Assembly (NCBI GenBank): GCA_029977705.1
Contig: JAPOKJ010000028.1
Coordinates: forward strand, 1 to 44,833
Direction: 5' to 3'
Length of the DNA stretch: 44,833 nt
Source: Burkholderiales bacterium
GTDB lineage: Bacteria > Pseudomonadota > Gammaproteobacteria > Burkholderiales > Burkholderiaceae_E
In this document: positions 15,670-23,227 of the stretch, one piece after another
Numbering within the stretch: the first letter of the stretch is position 1
How the letters are laid out: the number at the start of each line of letters is the position of its first letter
Made by a program: the position numbers and the translations under genes
The notes under the pieces: generated by a model
The model's database searches: none
Told to the model about the DNA's origin: nothing
Seen by the model: the letters and a program-made list of their open reading frames with translations, nothing else

Positions 15670-16800
15670 TCAAGCGGCGGCGCGCAGATTCATGCGCGCG
15701 ATCAGTTTGTCTTCCCAGCTGGACAGGCTGCCCAGGCTCAGGGCCAGCAGATTGGCGCGCCGGTAATGCAGGTGGCAGTCGAATTCCCAGGTAAAGCCCA
15801 TGCCGCCATGCACCTGGGTGTTGTTGCGCGCGCAATGCTGGTAGGCCTGCGTGGCACTGACCCGTGCGGTGGCCGCAGCCACCGGCAGTTCATCGGCGCC
15901 GGTGGACAGCGCCCAGGCGGCGTAGTAGCAATTGGAACGTGCCAGGGTGGCCGACACATACATGTCGGAGAGCATGTGTTTGATGGCCTGGAGGGAACCG
16001 ATCGGTCGGCCGAAGGCGAAACGCTCCAGCGCATAGTCGCGAGCCATGTAAAGGGCGCGGTCGGCCCCCCCGAGTTGCTCGAAGGCCATCAGCACCGCGG
16101 CCCGGTCCAGCACCTGCTCGCACAGGCCCCAGCCCTGCCCGGCGGCACCGATGCGCTCGGCCGTCGCATTCGCAAAGCGCAGCCGGGCATGACTGCGGGT
16201 CGGATCGATGGTGGCCACGGCCTCGCGGCTGACGCCCGGCCCCGCCAGCGCCACGCGGAACAGCGACAGGCCGCCCGCCGACTCGTCCTGGGCCAGCACG
16301 AAGGCGATGTCGGCCACGTCACCATCCATGACCACCGGCTTTTCTCCGCTCAGCACGAAGCCCTGCCCCTCGGCCCGCGCACGCGTCATGACCGATGCAG
16401 GCCGAAGCGCACCACTGCCCTCTGCCAGCGCCAGGGTGGCGATGATCTCGCCGCGCGCCAGCGCCGGCAGGTCACGCGCCTGCTGGGCTGCGCTGCCGGC
16501 CAGCTTCAGGCACTCGGCGGCCTGGGCAATCGAGGACTGAAAGGGTACCGGCGCCAGCGCACGCCCCAGTTCCTCGGCCACGACGCAGGCCTCGAGGTAG
16601 CCCAGACCGAGCCCGCCATGCTCTTCGGGGATGCTGGCGCCCAGATAGCCCAACTCGGCCATGCCTTTCCAGAGCGACCGGTCGAAGGGCTCGGGGCCGT
16701 CCAGGATGGTGCGGACGGCCTTGCGGTCACAGCGATCAGACAGGAATCGCCGGACCTGCTCCCGCAGTTGCTGCTGCTCGGCTGAGAAATCGAATTCCAT
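15670..16800 (-). CDS. acyl-CoA dehydrogenase, second subunit-like
   Basis: A 376-residue acyl-CoA dehydrogenase family protein. The N-terminal helical domain (EFDFSAEQQQLREQVRRFL, LGYLGASIPEEHGGLGLGYLEACVVAEELGRAL) and the helical C-terminal domain (YALERFAFGRPIGSLQAIKHMLSDMYV) are clear. The middle domain is divergent: in place of TEP.aGSD it has LAEGSGALRPASV, so FAD/substrate contacts may be altered. This asymmetry with its partner gene suits a heteromeric dehydrogenase in which only one type of subunit is fully competent. GAGGAG precedes the ATG by eight bases. It is divergent from the enoyl-CoA hydratase-like gene across a 128-base promoter region. Confidence 0.9.
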   Translation of the reverse strand: MEFDFSAEQQQLREQVRRFLSDRCDRKAVRTILDGPEPFDRSLWKGMAELGYLGASIPEEHGGLGLGYLEACVVAEELGRALAPVPFQSSIAQAAECLKLAGSAAQQARDLPALARGEIIATLALAEGSGALRPASVMTRARAEGQGFVLSGEKPVVMDGDVADIAFVLAQDESAGGLSLFRVALAGPGVSREAVATIDPTRSHARLRFANATAERIGAAGQGWGLCEQVLDRAAVLMAFEQLGGADRALYMARDYALERFAFGRPIGSLQAIKHMLSDMYVSATLARSNCYYAAWALSTGADELPVAAATARVSATQAYQHCARNNTQVHGGMGFTWEFDCHLHYRRANLLALSLGSLSSWEDKLIARMNLRAAA

Positions 16801-16928
16801 GGACAGGCTCCTCGGGCAATGATGGGCCTACTCTACAATCAATCGAGTACCCCTATCGCGTCCCATCCCGAAGTCCTGACCGGGCGACGCGGTGCCCCGC
16901 CCCCAGCCCCACACCCGAGCACATCACC

Positions 16929-17717
16929 ATGGAATCCGTCCTGCTGGTCGAAAAATCCGATCAAGGCTACGCCGTCCTCACCCTGAACCGTCCGGCTGCG
17001 ATGAACGCACTGTCGCAGGCCTTGCGTGAGCAACTGGCGCGGACCATCGACGCGCTGGAGGCCGACCCGGACGTGCGGGTGCTGATCCTGACCGGCGCCG
17101 GCAAGGCCTTTTGCGCAGGCCTGGACCTGAAGGAGTTGGGCAGCAGCGGCCTGCCCTCGAGCATAGACACCCAGGTCCACAGCCCGGCGCTGGATCCGGT
17201 CGTCTCGCTCGGCCGTTTCAGCGGACCGGTGATCGGTGCCATCAATGGGGTAGCGATCACTGGCGGCTTTGAGCTTGCCCTGGCCTGTGACGTGCTCCTG
17301 GCATCGGAACAGGCCCGCTTTGCCGACACCCACGCCCGCGTCGGCGTGATGCCGGGATGGGGGTTGTCCCAGAAGCTGAGCCGCATGATCGGCATCCATC
17401 GGGCCAAGGAGTTGTCGCTGACCGGCAATTTTCTCGACGCTGCCCAAGCCCAGGCCTGGGGCCTGGTCAACCGGGTGGTCCCCGCGCAGGACTTGCTGCC
17501 CCAGGCGCGCGCCTTGGCCTGCGACATGCTGTCGGTGCTGCCGCACATGCTGGTCAGCTACAAGCAGGTCATCGACGCGGGCTATGCGGCCTCGTTCGGT
17601 GAGGCCCTGCTCATCGAGAAGGCCCAGGGTCGTGCCAACAATCGCGCGGTGAGGCCCGAGGAAATCGAGCAGCGCCGCGAAGCGGTGCGGGCAAGGGCCC
17701 ACAGCCAGGGGCAGTAA
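16929..17717 (+). CDS. enoyl-CoA hydratase/isomerase family protein
   Basis: A 262-residue crotonase-fold protein. The CoA-binding and oxyanion-hole stretches are FCAGLDLKEL (residues 61-70) and INGVAITGGFELALACD (105-121). Of the two catalytic glutamates of classical crotonase, E115 (in GGFELALACD) is kept. The position of the second, normally in PEI.LG..PG.GG, reads THARVGVMPGWG with H135, so simple water addition may be impaired. Crotonase-fold isomerases and hydrolases also lack one glutamate. Divergent from two acyl-CoA dehydrogenases, it probably acts in the same acyl-CoA degradation pathway. The 128 bases upstream hold the divergent promoters. No strong Shine-Dalgarno is visible before the ATG. 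Confidence 0.88.
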   Translation: MESVLLVEKSDQGYAVLTLNRPAAMNALSQALREQLARTIDALEADPDVRVLILTGAGKAFCAGLDLKELGSSGLPSSIDTQVHSPALDPVVSLGRFSGPVIGAINGVAITGGFELALACDVLLASEQARFADTHARVGVMPGWGLSQKLSRMIGIHRAKELSLTGNFLDAAQAQAWGLVNRVVPAQDLLPQARALACDMLSVLPHMLVSYKQVIDAGYAASFGEALLIEKAQGRANNRAVRPEEIEQRREAVRARAHSQGQ

Positions 17718-17773
17718 GCCGGGTCGGCAAGGCCTGTTGAGCAATCTGCCGCAGCGCGCCGGAACGGGGCGGT

Positions 17774-18295
17774 TCAGGCCTTCAGGCGCATGCGTCCGAG
17801 GAAGTCGCGCTTGCCCAGGGGCACCCCCTTCATGCGCAACAGGTCGTAGGCGGTCGTGGCGTGAAAATAGAAGTTGGGCACCGAGAAGGACATCAGGAAG
17901 TCCTCGGCATGGAACGGCATCTGCCGCTCACCCAGCTTGAACACCACGGACGTACCCTCCAGGGCATTGACCTGTTCAGGGCTCACAGCTTCCAGGCGTT
18001 GGCGGGCATCCGACACCAGGACCTGCAAGCCGGCATAGTCGAGCCCGGGATCGTCCATGCGCGGCGCAAAGACACCGGCCCTCACCCCTTCGATGGCGCC
18101 CAGCGAGTGATGCACCACCGAGATGATCTGGAAGCGCAGCGGCAACATGTCCGGGGCAATGCGGGCCTGGACATAGTCTTCCGGCGAGACCCCCTGCGCC
18201 TGCGCGTGGGCCAGCCCCCGTTCCATGAACCCGCCGACGGCAGCCAGTGCCTGCAGCCAGTTCATCACCGTGGCGCTGTAAAGGGAAAAAGCCAT
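17774..18295 (-). CDS. DUF1993 domain-containing protein
   Basis: A soluble 173-residue protein recognisable as DUF1993, a helical family related to the DinB-like fold, with hydrophobic helices such as SATVMNWLQALAAVGGFMERG at the start and MSFSVPNFYFHATTAYDLLRMKGVPLGKRDFLG at the end. Conserved histidines (VHHSLG, NFYFHATT) could bind a metal as in DinB-type proteins, but no function is established for the family. ATG at 18295 has GGAG seven bases upstream; a longer reading frame continues upstream without support. It converges with the enoyl-CoA hydratase-like gene and diverges from the methyltransferase gene. Confidence 0.85.
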   Translation of the reverse strand: MAFSLYSATVMNWLQALAAVGGFMERGLAHAQAQGVSPEDYVQARIAPDMLPLRFQIISVVHHSLGAIEGVRAGVFAPRMDDPGLDYAGLQVLVSDARQRLEAVSPEQVNALEGTSVVFKLGERQMPFHAEDFLMSFSVPNFYFHATTAYDLLRMKGVPLGKRDFLGRMRLKA

Positions 18296-18461
18296 TGTCT
18301 GCTCCGTGATATTGAGGGTTTCGGGACCCTGTCCAAACGAGTGTACAGGAGCGCATGGACCGGCCGAGCCCGATCGGGCCGACGCTGCAACACGGCCCCG
18401 CGCAGCCAGTGCGTGCGACAATGACTTTCGCCCTCACTTCACGCCGTCGCCTGCCACCGTC

Positions 18462-19523
18462 ATGCCCAGCGCCGACCCCACCGCTGCCGAGCGCAGCGAC
18501 GAAACGATCCTGACTGCAGACTGCCCGGCCTGCCCGGCCTGCGGCGCAGCCGGAGAGGTCGCGCTTGACGCGGTCCAGGACCATTTTTTTGGTGCACCCG
18601 GCCAGTGGCGGCTGCGGCGCTGCGATCACTGTGCCTCCCTCTGGCTGGATCCGGCGCCACTGGCCAGCGAACTGGGCAAGGCCTACCGCGCTTATCACAC
18701 CCACCTGGGCAGTGCCGGCGCAAAGAAGCCAGGACTCGGTGTCCGCTGGCAAGGCAAATGGCTGGACTGGCAACTGGGCAGGCGCGAAGACTACCGGGCC
18801 CTGATGGCCGAGCAGCCCCTGCGCCGGCTGATGTACCTGCACGATCAGCCGCCCGGACGCCTGCTCGATGTGGGCTGTGGGGGAGGCCGCTATCTGCGGC
18901 GCATGAAGGCCCGCGGCTGGCAGGTGGAAGGCATCGACTTCGACCCGCAGGCGGCGGCCCGGGTGCAGCGCAAGTATGGCATCACCATCCATGTGGGCGA
19001 TTTGCGCGAGGTTTCGCTGCAGCCGGCCAGCCTGGATGCGATCGTGATGAGCCATGCCATTGAGCATGTCATTGACCCGGTCAGCCTGCTGCAACGCTGC
19101 CGGCAACTGCTCAAGCCGGGCGGTCTGCTGAGCATCGTGACCCCCAATGCCCGCGGCGCCGCATGCCGCCACTACGGCAGGTACTGGCGAGGCCTGGAAG
19201 TGCCACGCCATGTCCAGGTCTTCTCGCTGCAGGGGCTGCGCGCGTGCCTGATGCGGGCGGGATTTGAAGTCAGCGCCAGCCGCAGCTTTTCATCGGATGC
19301 CGAGGGTGTGCATCTGGCCAGTGCCCGCCTGCAGGCCAGACTCTCGCAGGGGCAAGTCCTCGATGCAGACCTGCACGAGCAGCAGGCCCGACAGGCCCAA
19401 CAGGTCCGCAAGGCCAAGCTGGCCATGCTGGCCGAGTTCAGGCTGAGCCGGCGTCATCCCGACCTGGGTGAGGACCTGATGGCGCTGGCCAGGGCCAGCG
19501 CCAGCCCGCTCAACCCGCCTTGA
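18462..19523 (+). CDS. class I SAM-dependent methyltransferase with N-terminal zinc ribbon
   Basis: A 353-residue protein. The first 70 residues contain a CxxC pair (CPACPACG) and a second pair (CDHCASLW), a probable zinc ribbon, followed by LDPAPLASELGKAYRAYHTH. The SAM-binding Rossmann motif is LLDVGCGGGRYLRRM near residue 135, then GIDFDP (motif II), AIVMSHAIEHV (motif IV) and LLKPGGLLSIVTPN (post-motif). The arrangement matches methyltransferases acting on sugars or lipid-linked intermediates, but the substrate is unknown. ATG at 18462 is the first one with the zinc ribbon close behind; an upstream in-frame start would add a low-complexity leader and overlap the divergent promoter. Its last 14 bases overlap the 3' end of the SDR gene on the other strand. 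Confidence 0.85.
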   Translation: MPSADPTAAERSDETILTADCPACPACGAAGEVALDAVQDHFFGAPGQWRLRRCDHCASLWLDPAPLASELGKAYRAYHTHLGSAGAKKPGLGVRWQGKWLDWQLGRREDYRALMAEQPLRRLMYLHDQPPGRLLDVGCGGGRYLRRMKARGWQVEGIDFDPQAAARVQRKYGITIHVGDLREVSLQPASLDAIVMSHAIEHVIDPVSLLQRCRQLLKPGGLLSIVTPNARGAACRHYGRYWRGLEVPRHVQVFSLQGLRACLMRAGFEVSASRSFSSDAEGVHLASARLQARLSQGQVLDADLHEQQARQAQQVRKAKLAMLAEFRLSRRHPDLGEDLMALARASASPLNPP

Positions 19524-20469
19524 CGCTCTCGCCCGCTGGCACGGCATCCTGCATGCGCACCGGCGGCACCACCTGGGTCAAGCCATTGGCAACCGTGCCG
19601 GGAATCAGCTCGATCAGCTGGTCGACGGTGAACAGCGAGCCGTCGTTGCTGAGGGTCTTGAAGTCCTCACCGTAGAAATAGCTGTTGATGCGGCCCTTCT
19701 CGACATGGAAGACATGGCCGTTGATGAAATCGGCCCCGTCGGTCGCCAGGTAGGCCACCATCGGCGCAATGTGCTCGGGGCCACGGCCTGCAAAGAATCG
19801 GTCGTATTGCTCGCGGGTGATCAGGCCTGCCTCGAGCTTGCGCTTCTGGTTGGCGATCACCGCCTCGTTCATCATCATGCGGGTATCGGCCGCAGGACAG
19901 ATCGCGTTGCAGGTGATGCCGAACTTGGCCGTCTCCTTGGCAATCGAGCGGGTCAGTCCGATGATGCCGGCCTTGGCGGCGCTGTAATTGCATTGGCCGA
20001 CCGAGCCCTTGAAGGCATCCGAGGAAAAATTGACGATGCGCCCATAGCCGGCACGGCGCATGTACTTGATGGCATGGTGGGACATCGCCCAATGCCCCTT
20101 CAGGTGCACATTGATGACGCTGTCGAAGTCGTCTTCCGACATGTTCCAGATCATGCGCTCGCGCAGCATGCCCGCCACATTGATCAGGATGTCGATCTTG
20201 CCGAAGGTATCCACGCATTGCGCCACCATCCGGCCGGCCTTCTGGTAGTCGCCCACCGAGTCGTAGTTCGGGATGGCCCTGCCTCCGGCAGCGGTGATGG
20301 CCGCCACCACCTCATCGGCGGGGCGCTCGTCGGTGGGCTCGCCATTGCGGCCGACCCCCGGATCATTGACCACCACCGAAGCGCCCTCGCGGGCGAGCAG
20401 GAGCGCCACCTCGCGACCGATGCCGCGGCCCGCGCCCGTGACGATGGCCGCCTTGCCTTGAAGATGCAT
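19510..20469 (-). CDS. short-chain dehydrogenase/reductase, (3R)-hydroxyacyl-CoA dehydrogenase-like
   Basis: An SDR of 319 residues, longer than the usual 250. The cofactor motif is TGAGRGIG (residues 11-18) followed by VVVND, suggesting NAD preference. NVAG, the active-site serine in VNFSSDAFKG and the YSAAK catalytic Tyr/Lys pair are all present. The pattern with an insertion after VVNDPGVGRNGEPTDERPADEVV resembles the dehydrogenase domain of multifunctional beta-oxidation enzymes, so (3R)-3-hydroxyacyl-CoA is a likely substrate type. That fits the nearby acyl-CoA dehydrogenases and hydratase-like gene. The tail to tail overlap with the methyltransferase gene is 14 bases. No typical Shine-Dalgarno stands out except GGGGGA before the ATG at 20469. 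Confidence 0.88.
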   Translation of the reverse strand: MHLQGKAAIVTGAGRGIGREVALLLAREGASVVVNDPGVGRNGEPTDERPADEVVAAITAAGGRAIPNYDSVGDYQKAGRMVAQCVDTFGKIDILINVAGMLRERMIWNMSEDDFDSVINVHLKGHWAMSHHAIKYMRRAGYGRIVNFSSDAFKGSVGQCNYSAAKAGIIGLTRSIAKETAKFGITCNAICPAADTRMMMNEAVIANQKRKLEAGLITREQYDRFFAGRGPEHIAPMVAYLATDGADFINGHVFHVEKGRINSYFYGEDFKTLSNDGSLFTVDQLIELIPGTVANGLTQVVPPVRMQDAVPAGESVKAG

Positions 20470-20780
20470 GGAAATCCCCCGAAGATGAGTTGCACGATGT
20501 GCGGATCATTATCCATGGACGGACGGATCGCCGCAGGGCACAGTTCATCGCCGCGAGTCTGGCGCCCACGCGCGACAAGACGCTGACAGGCCCGTGGTGG
20601 CGGGTCAGACAGGGAAAATTTCAGGGGGAGCAGAACCAACCGGTATCTCGGTCGGCGAGCCAGATTGGGAGGACCATCCGGCGATGGAAGCCGGGGCCAG
20701 CCTGTTCCGATGCCAGGGCATTGGATGGCCAGACCCCGGTCAGGTCACCCGTGCAGCAGCACCGGCGACCCGATCAGCAA
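20470..20780. other. 311-base gap with no gene recognised
   Basis: Between the SDR start and the RRM protein stop there is no reading frame that resembles a protein. The half next to 20469 must hold the SDR promoter. No clear terminator hairpin with a T tract follows the RRM gene on the minus strand. Confidence 0.5.
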
Positions 20781-21080
20781 TCAGTAGCTGCGGCGGGTGC
20801 CACCGAAGCCACCGGGGCGGGGCGCACGGGGCTCCATCGGGCGAGCCTCGTTGACGACCAGCGAACGGCCTTCAACCGATTTGCCGTTCAGGCCGCGGAT
20901 GGCTGCCTGTGCTTCGGCTTCGCTGGACATTTCGACGAAACCGAAGCCCTTCGAGCGGCCGGTATCGCGATCCATCATCACCTTGGCGGAGTTGACGCTG
21001 CCAAAGGCCGCGAATTGTTGGTTGAGTGAGTCGTCCTGCATGGAGAATGCGAGGTTGCCGACGTAAAGCTTGTTGCCCAT
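20781..21080 (-). CDS. small RRM-domain RNA-binding protein
   Basis: A 99-residue protein made of a single RNA recognition motif: RNP2 is KLYVGNLAF at residues 4-12 and RNP1 is RSKGFGFVEM around 43-52, followed by ALNG-type RGLNGKSVEGRSLVV. The C-terminal tail is short and rich in Gly, Pro and Arg (GGFGGTRR), as in bacterial glycine-rich RNA-binding proteins often induced by cold. It follows infA by 86 bases on the same strand, with AAAGG nine bases before the ATG. The intergenic region contains an imperfect hairpin (GGTCCGC and GCGGTCC), so it may be partly uncoupled from infA. A role as RNA chaperone is inferred from the family. Confidence 0.93.
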   Translation of the reverse strand: MGNKLYVGNLAFSMQDDSLNQQFAAFGSVNSAKVMMDRDTGRSKGFGFVEMSSEAEAQAAIRGLNGKSVEGRSLVVNEARPMEPRAPRPGGFGGTRRSY

Positions 21081-21166
21081 TTAAAGAGCCTTTCCAGATA
21101 AAAAGAGGCCGCCACATCGTTGAAAGACAGGCCCCGAGTAATGACGGACCGCAAAGCGCGGACCGT

Positions 21167-21433
21167 TCAACGAAACGTTCGTCGTGGTCCCGAGGGGCCC
21201 ATCGGGGTACGACCCTCGATGTGACGGTAAGTGATGCGTCCCTTGCCCAGATCGTAGGGGGACATTTCCAGCGAGACCTTGTCGCCGGCCAGGATGCGGA
21301 TATGGTTCTTGCGCATGCGACCGCCGGTGTATGCAATCAGCTGATGCCCGTTTTCAAGGGTGACGCGAAAGCGGGAATCCGGCAGCACTTCGTCTACCTT
21401 GCCCTGCATCTCGATCAGTTCTTCTTTCGCCAT
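21167..21433 (-). CDS. infA: translation initiation factor IF-1
   Basis: An 88-residue S1/OB-fold protein with the IF-1 sequence [68 protein letters not shown]-1 binds the ribosomal A site and helps select the initiator tRNA. It is longer than the 72-residue canonical form by a C-terminal tail rich in Arg and Pro; this longer form is the second infA copy found in many Betaproteobacteria, away from the ribosomal protein cluster. AAGGAA lies six bases before the ATG. The nearest plausible promoter is over 200 bases upstream, so the mRNA leader is long, and the small RNA-binding protein follows downstream. Confidence 0.95.
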   Translation of the reverse strand: MAKEELIEMQGKVDEVLPDSRFRVTLENGHQLIAYTGGRMRKNHIRILAGDKVSLEMSPYDLGKGRITYRHIEGRTPMGPSGPRRTFR

Positions 21434-21845
21434 ATTGTTTCCTTGTGGATGGTTGCCCCAGCGTGTTTACCCAAGGCCGTCACCACACGGGACGGAACAA
21501 TCTTGAGAACAGGTGATGGGCCCGACCGTGTGCCACAGGCGGGGGGTGGGGCTTGCCGGGGAAGTTGAAGCTGGAGCGGCCGGGCAACGAATGCGCAACA
21601 GGCCAGCGGTGAACTTGGAGCAGGTCGACCAGGGCCGCCTATGAGCTGAGATCGCGAAGGTAAGCAATCCGCGATATCTCTTCATGTTAACACGATTAAC
21701 ACCAGCGTGCGCTGCTGCTCAAAAGAATCGGAAATAAAGTCCCCCAGGTCCACGAAGCGGCGCCTCGCCCCCTTTCGTGAAGCAAGCAGCGCCGCCGGTC
21801 GGATAGCCGGCCCTGCGGGTGGGGGATTCCCATATCGTCCGAAGC
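21434..21845. other. long intergenic region: probable infA leader and divergent promoter
   Basis: These 412 bases separate infA (minus) from a small plus-strand gene. On the minus strand TTGAGC and TTAATC with a 17-base spacer near 21695-21722 form a possible promoter, giving infA a leader of about 250 bases. GTTAA-cacga-TTAAC (21686-21700) is an inverted repeat next to it. Near the 5' end of that leader lies a hairpin at 21651-21675. No convincing protein is encoded. Confidence 0.4.
21651..21675 (-). promoter_or_regulatory. hairpin near the 5' end of the predicted infA leader
   Basis: ATCGCG and CGCGAT are separated by 13 bases and would form a 6-bp stem near the start of a long untranslated leader. 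Cold-inducible genes often carry a structured leader of this sort; regulation by temperature here is an inference. Confidence 0.3.
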
Positions 21846-22268
21846 ATGGCCACCTGGGACACCAAGATCTTCGAACCGGTCTGGGCCGATCGCAACAACC
21901 ATCGGTCCGGCGGCGACTCAACCTACGCACCTGTCGTTGAGCGCACGGCCGCGCCTGCGCCTGCGCCGGCCGCTGCAGCGGCGCCCGAGCCGATCCGCCC
22001 CAAGGTGGCTTTGACCGATCGAGCTGTCGAATTCATTGCGGCGTTTGCCGGCAAGGCCCAACTCAAGGTCACGGCCGACCAGCAACCGCACATCATCAAT
22101 GACCTGGGTCCGTATCGCCGCAATCCGGCCAAGTGCCTGGAAATCATCGACGACTTTCTGGCCATCGACGCGCGCTCGCACGAGCGATTCTCGTTTGCGG
22201 TGCTCAACGAATTGCAGAACCTGCAGATCTACCTGCGCAAGCGTCTTGGCGAGATGATCAGGCCCTGA
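21846..22268 (+). CDS. small protein of unknown function with Ala/Pro linker
   Basis: A 140-residue protein not recognised as a named family. It begins MATWDTKIFEPVWADRNNH, passes through an Ala/Pro-rich linker (APAPAPAAAAAPEP, about residues 36-49), and ends in a folded region of about 85 residues rich in charged and aliphatic residues (LTDRAVEFIAAFAGKAQLKV, then HIINDLGPYRRNPAKCLEIIDDFLAID and a helical end). No signal peptide or membrane segment. ATG at 21846 was preferred over 21819 because the residues after it look ordered; neither has a strong Shine-Dalgarno. It precedes the nitroreductase gene by 119 bases, with the short hairpin GCCCG-TACG-CGGGC in between. Confidence 0.6.
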   Translation: MATWDTKIFEPVWADRNNHRSGGDSTYAPVVERTAAPAPAPAAAAAPEPIRPKVALTDRAVEFIAAFAGKAQLKVTADQQPHIINDLGPYRRNPAKCLEIIDDFLAIDARSHERFSFAVLNELQNLQIYLRKRLGEMIRP

Positions 22269-22387
22269 GGCCTGCCAGGTCATCGCCCGTACGCGGGCCG
22301 CTCCCGGCCCCTTCCGCATCGGCCTTGTCCACTCTCTGCCTTACACTGGGCAACCCGCTTTTTCTGCGACTGCCCTGGAGGAAAGCC

Positions 22388-23227
22388 ATGGCCGCTTCAC
22401 CGGCAACCCTGACCGACCTGCTGGCCGCCCGCTTCGGCCATCCCTTCGAGCCCCTGCCCGGATCTGTCGCCGCATCCATCGACGAGGCGGCCCTGCGGCG
22501 TATCGCGGGCCAGAGCAGCCATCGCCGCTGGTCGGATCAGCCGGTGCACGACGCCCTGCTCCGGACATTGGCCGCATGCGCGCTGTCGGCGCCCTCGAAA
22601 AGCTACCTGCAGCAGGCTGACATCATTGCGGTGCAGGACAGCGGGCAACGCCGCAAGGTGGAGGCCCTGGTCCCCAAGATGCCCTGGATGCGGCAGGCAC
22701 CGCTGCTGCTGGTGTTTTGCGGCAATGGGCGACGCTTCCGGCAGCTTTTCGAGCGGGCCGGCCAGCCTTTCGCCAACGAGCATCTGGATGGCTTTTTCAA
22801 TCCGGCGGTCGATGCCAGCCTGGTGCTGATGAACTTCATGCAGTCCGCTGCGGCAGCCGGGCTGGTGTGCTGCCCGATCAGTGTGCTGCGCGATCAGGCC
22901 GCTGCCTTGCGGGATATCCTGGCGCTTCCGGCCCATGTCTTCCCGGTCGCAGGCCTGTGCGCCGGATACCCCGCCGAGCAGCGCGAGCCCAATCCGCGTC
23001 TGGCGCTGTCGGCCACCTTGCACCTGGATCGCTTCGACGATCAGGGGCAGGCGCAGGCAATCGAGGATTTCGATCGCCGCTACGTGGCCGCGCGCCAGCG
23101 CCACGCCCCGCAGGCGGCGCAGGAGGCGCCCCAGGGGTGGTCCCAGGAGCGGGTGCAGATGTACCGGGAGGCGCAACGCGCGGACTGGGGACAGTTCGTG
23201 CGCAGCCAAGGTTTCAGGACCGAATGA
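22388..23227 (+). CDS. nitroreductase family protein
   Basis: A 279-residue FMN-dependent nitroreductase-fold protein. The N-terminal signature is RRIAGQSSHRRWSDQPVHDALLRTLAACALSAPSKSYLQQADII, with the RxxxRxxxxxPV-type FMN phosphate contact and SAPS loop, and the second half has DASLVLMNFMQSAAAAGLVCCPISVLR and FPVAGLCAGYPAE. Such enzymes reduce nitro groups, quinones or flavins with NAD(P)H. TGGAGG precedes the ATG by six bases. The stop overlaps the start of the next gene (ATGA), so it is coupled with a quinone oxidoreductase-like protein, pointing to a shared redox or detoxification role. The C-terminal 40 residues are an extra helical tail. Confidence 0.88.
   Translation: MAASPATLTDLLAARFGHPFEPLPGSVAASIDEAALRRIAGQSSHRRWSDQPVHDALLRTLAACALSAPSKSYLQQADIIAVQDSGQRRKVEALVPKMPWMRQAPLLLVFCGNGRRFRQLFERAGQPFANEHLDGFFNPAVDASLVLMNFMQSAAAAGLVCCPISVLRDQAAALRDILALPAHVFPVAGLCAGYPAEQREPNPRLALSATLHLDRFDDQGQAQAIEDFDRRYVAARQRHAPQAAQEAPQGWSQERVQMYREAQRADWGQFVRSQGFRTE

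Noticed and set aside
14326-16785. Very long plus-strand frame opposite the MATE and acyl-CoA dehydrogenase genes
   Set aside because: It spans several well-supported genes on the other strand and has no recognisable domain.
16829-16849. Inverted repeat TACTC/GAGTA between acyl-CoA dehydrogenase and hydratase-like genes
   Set aside because: Only five bases per arm with an 11-base spacer; expected by chance in a window of this size.
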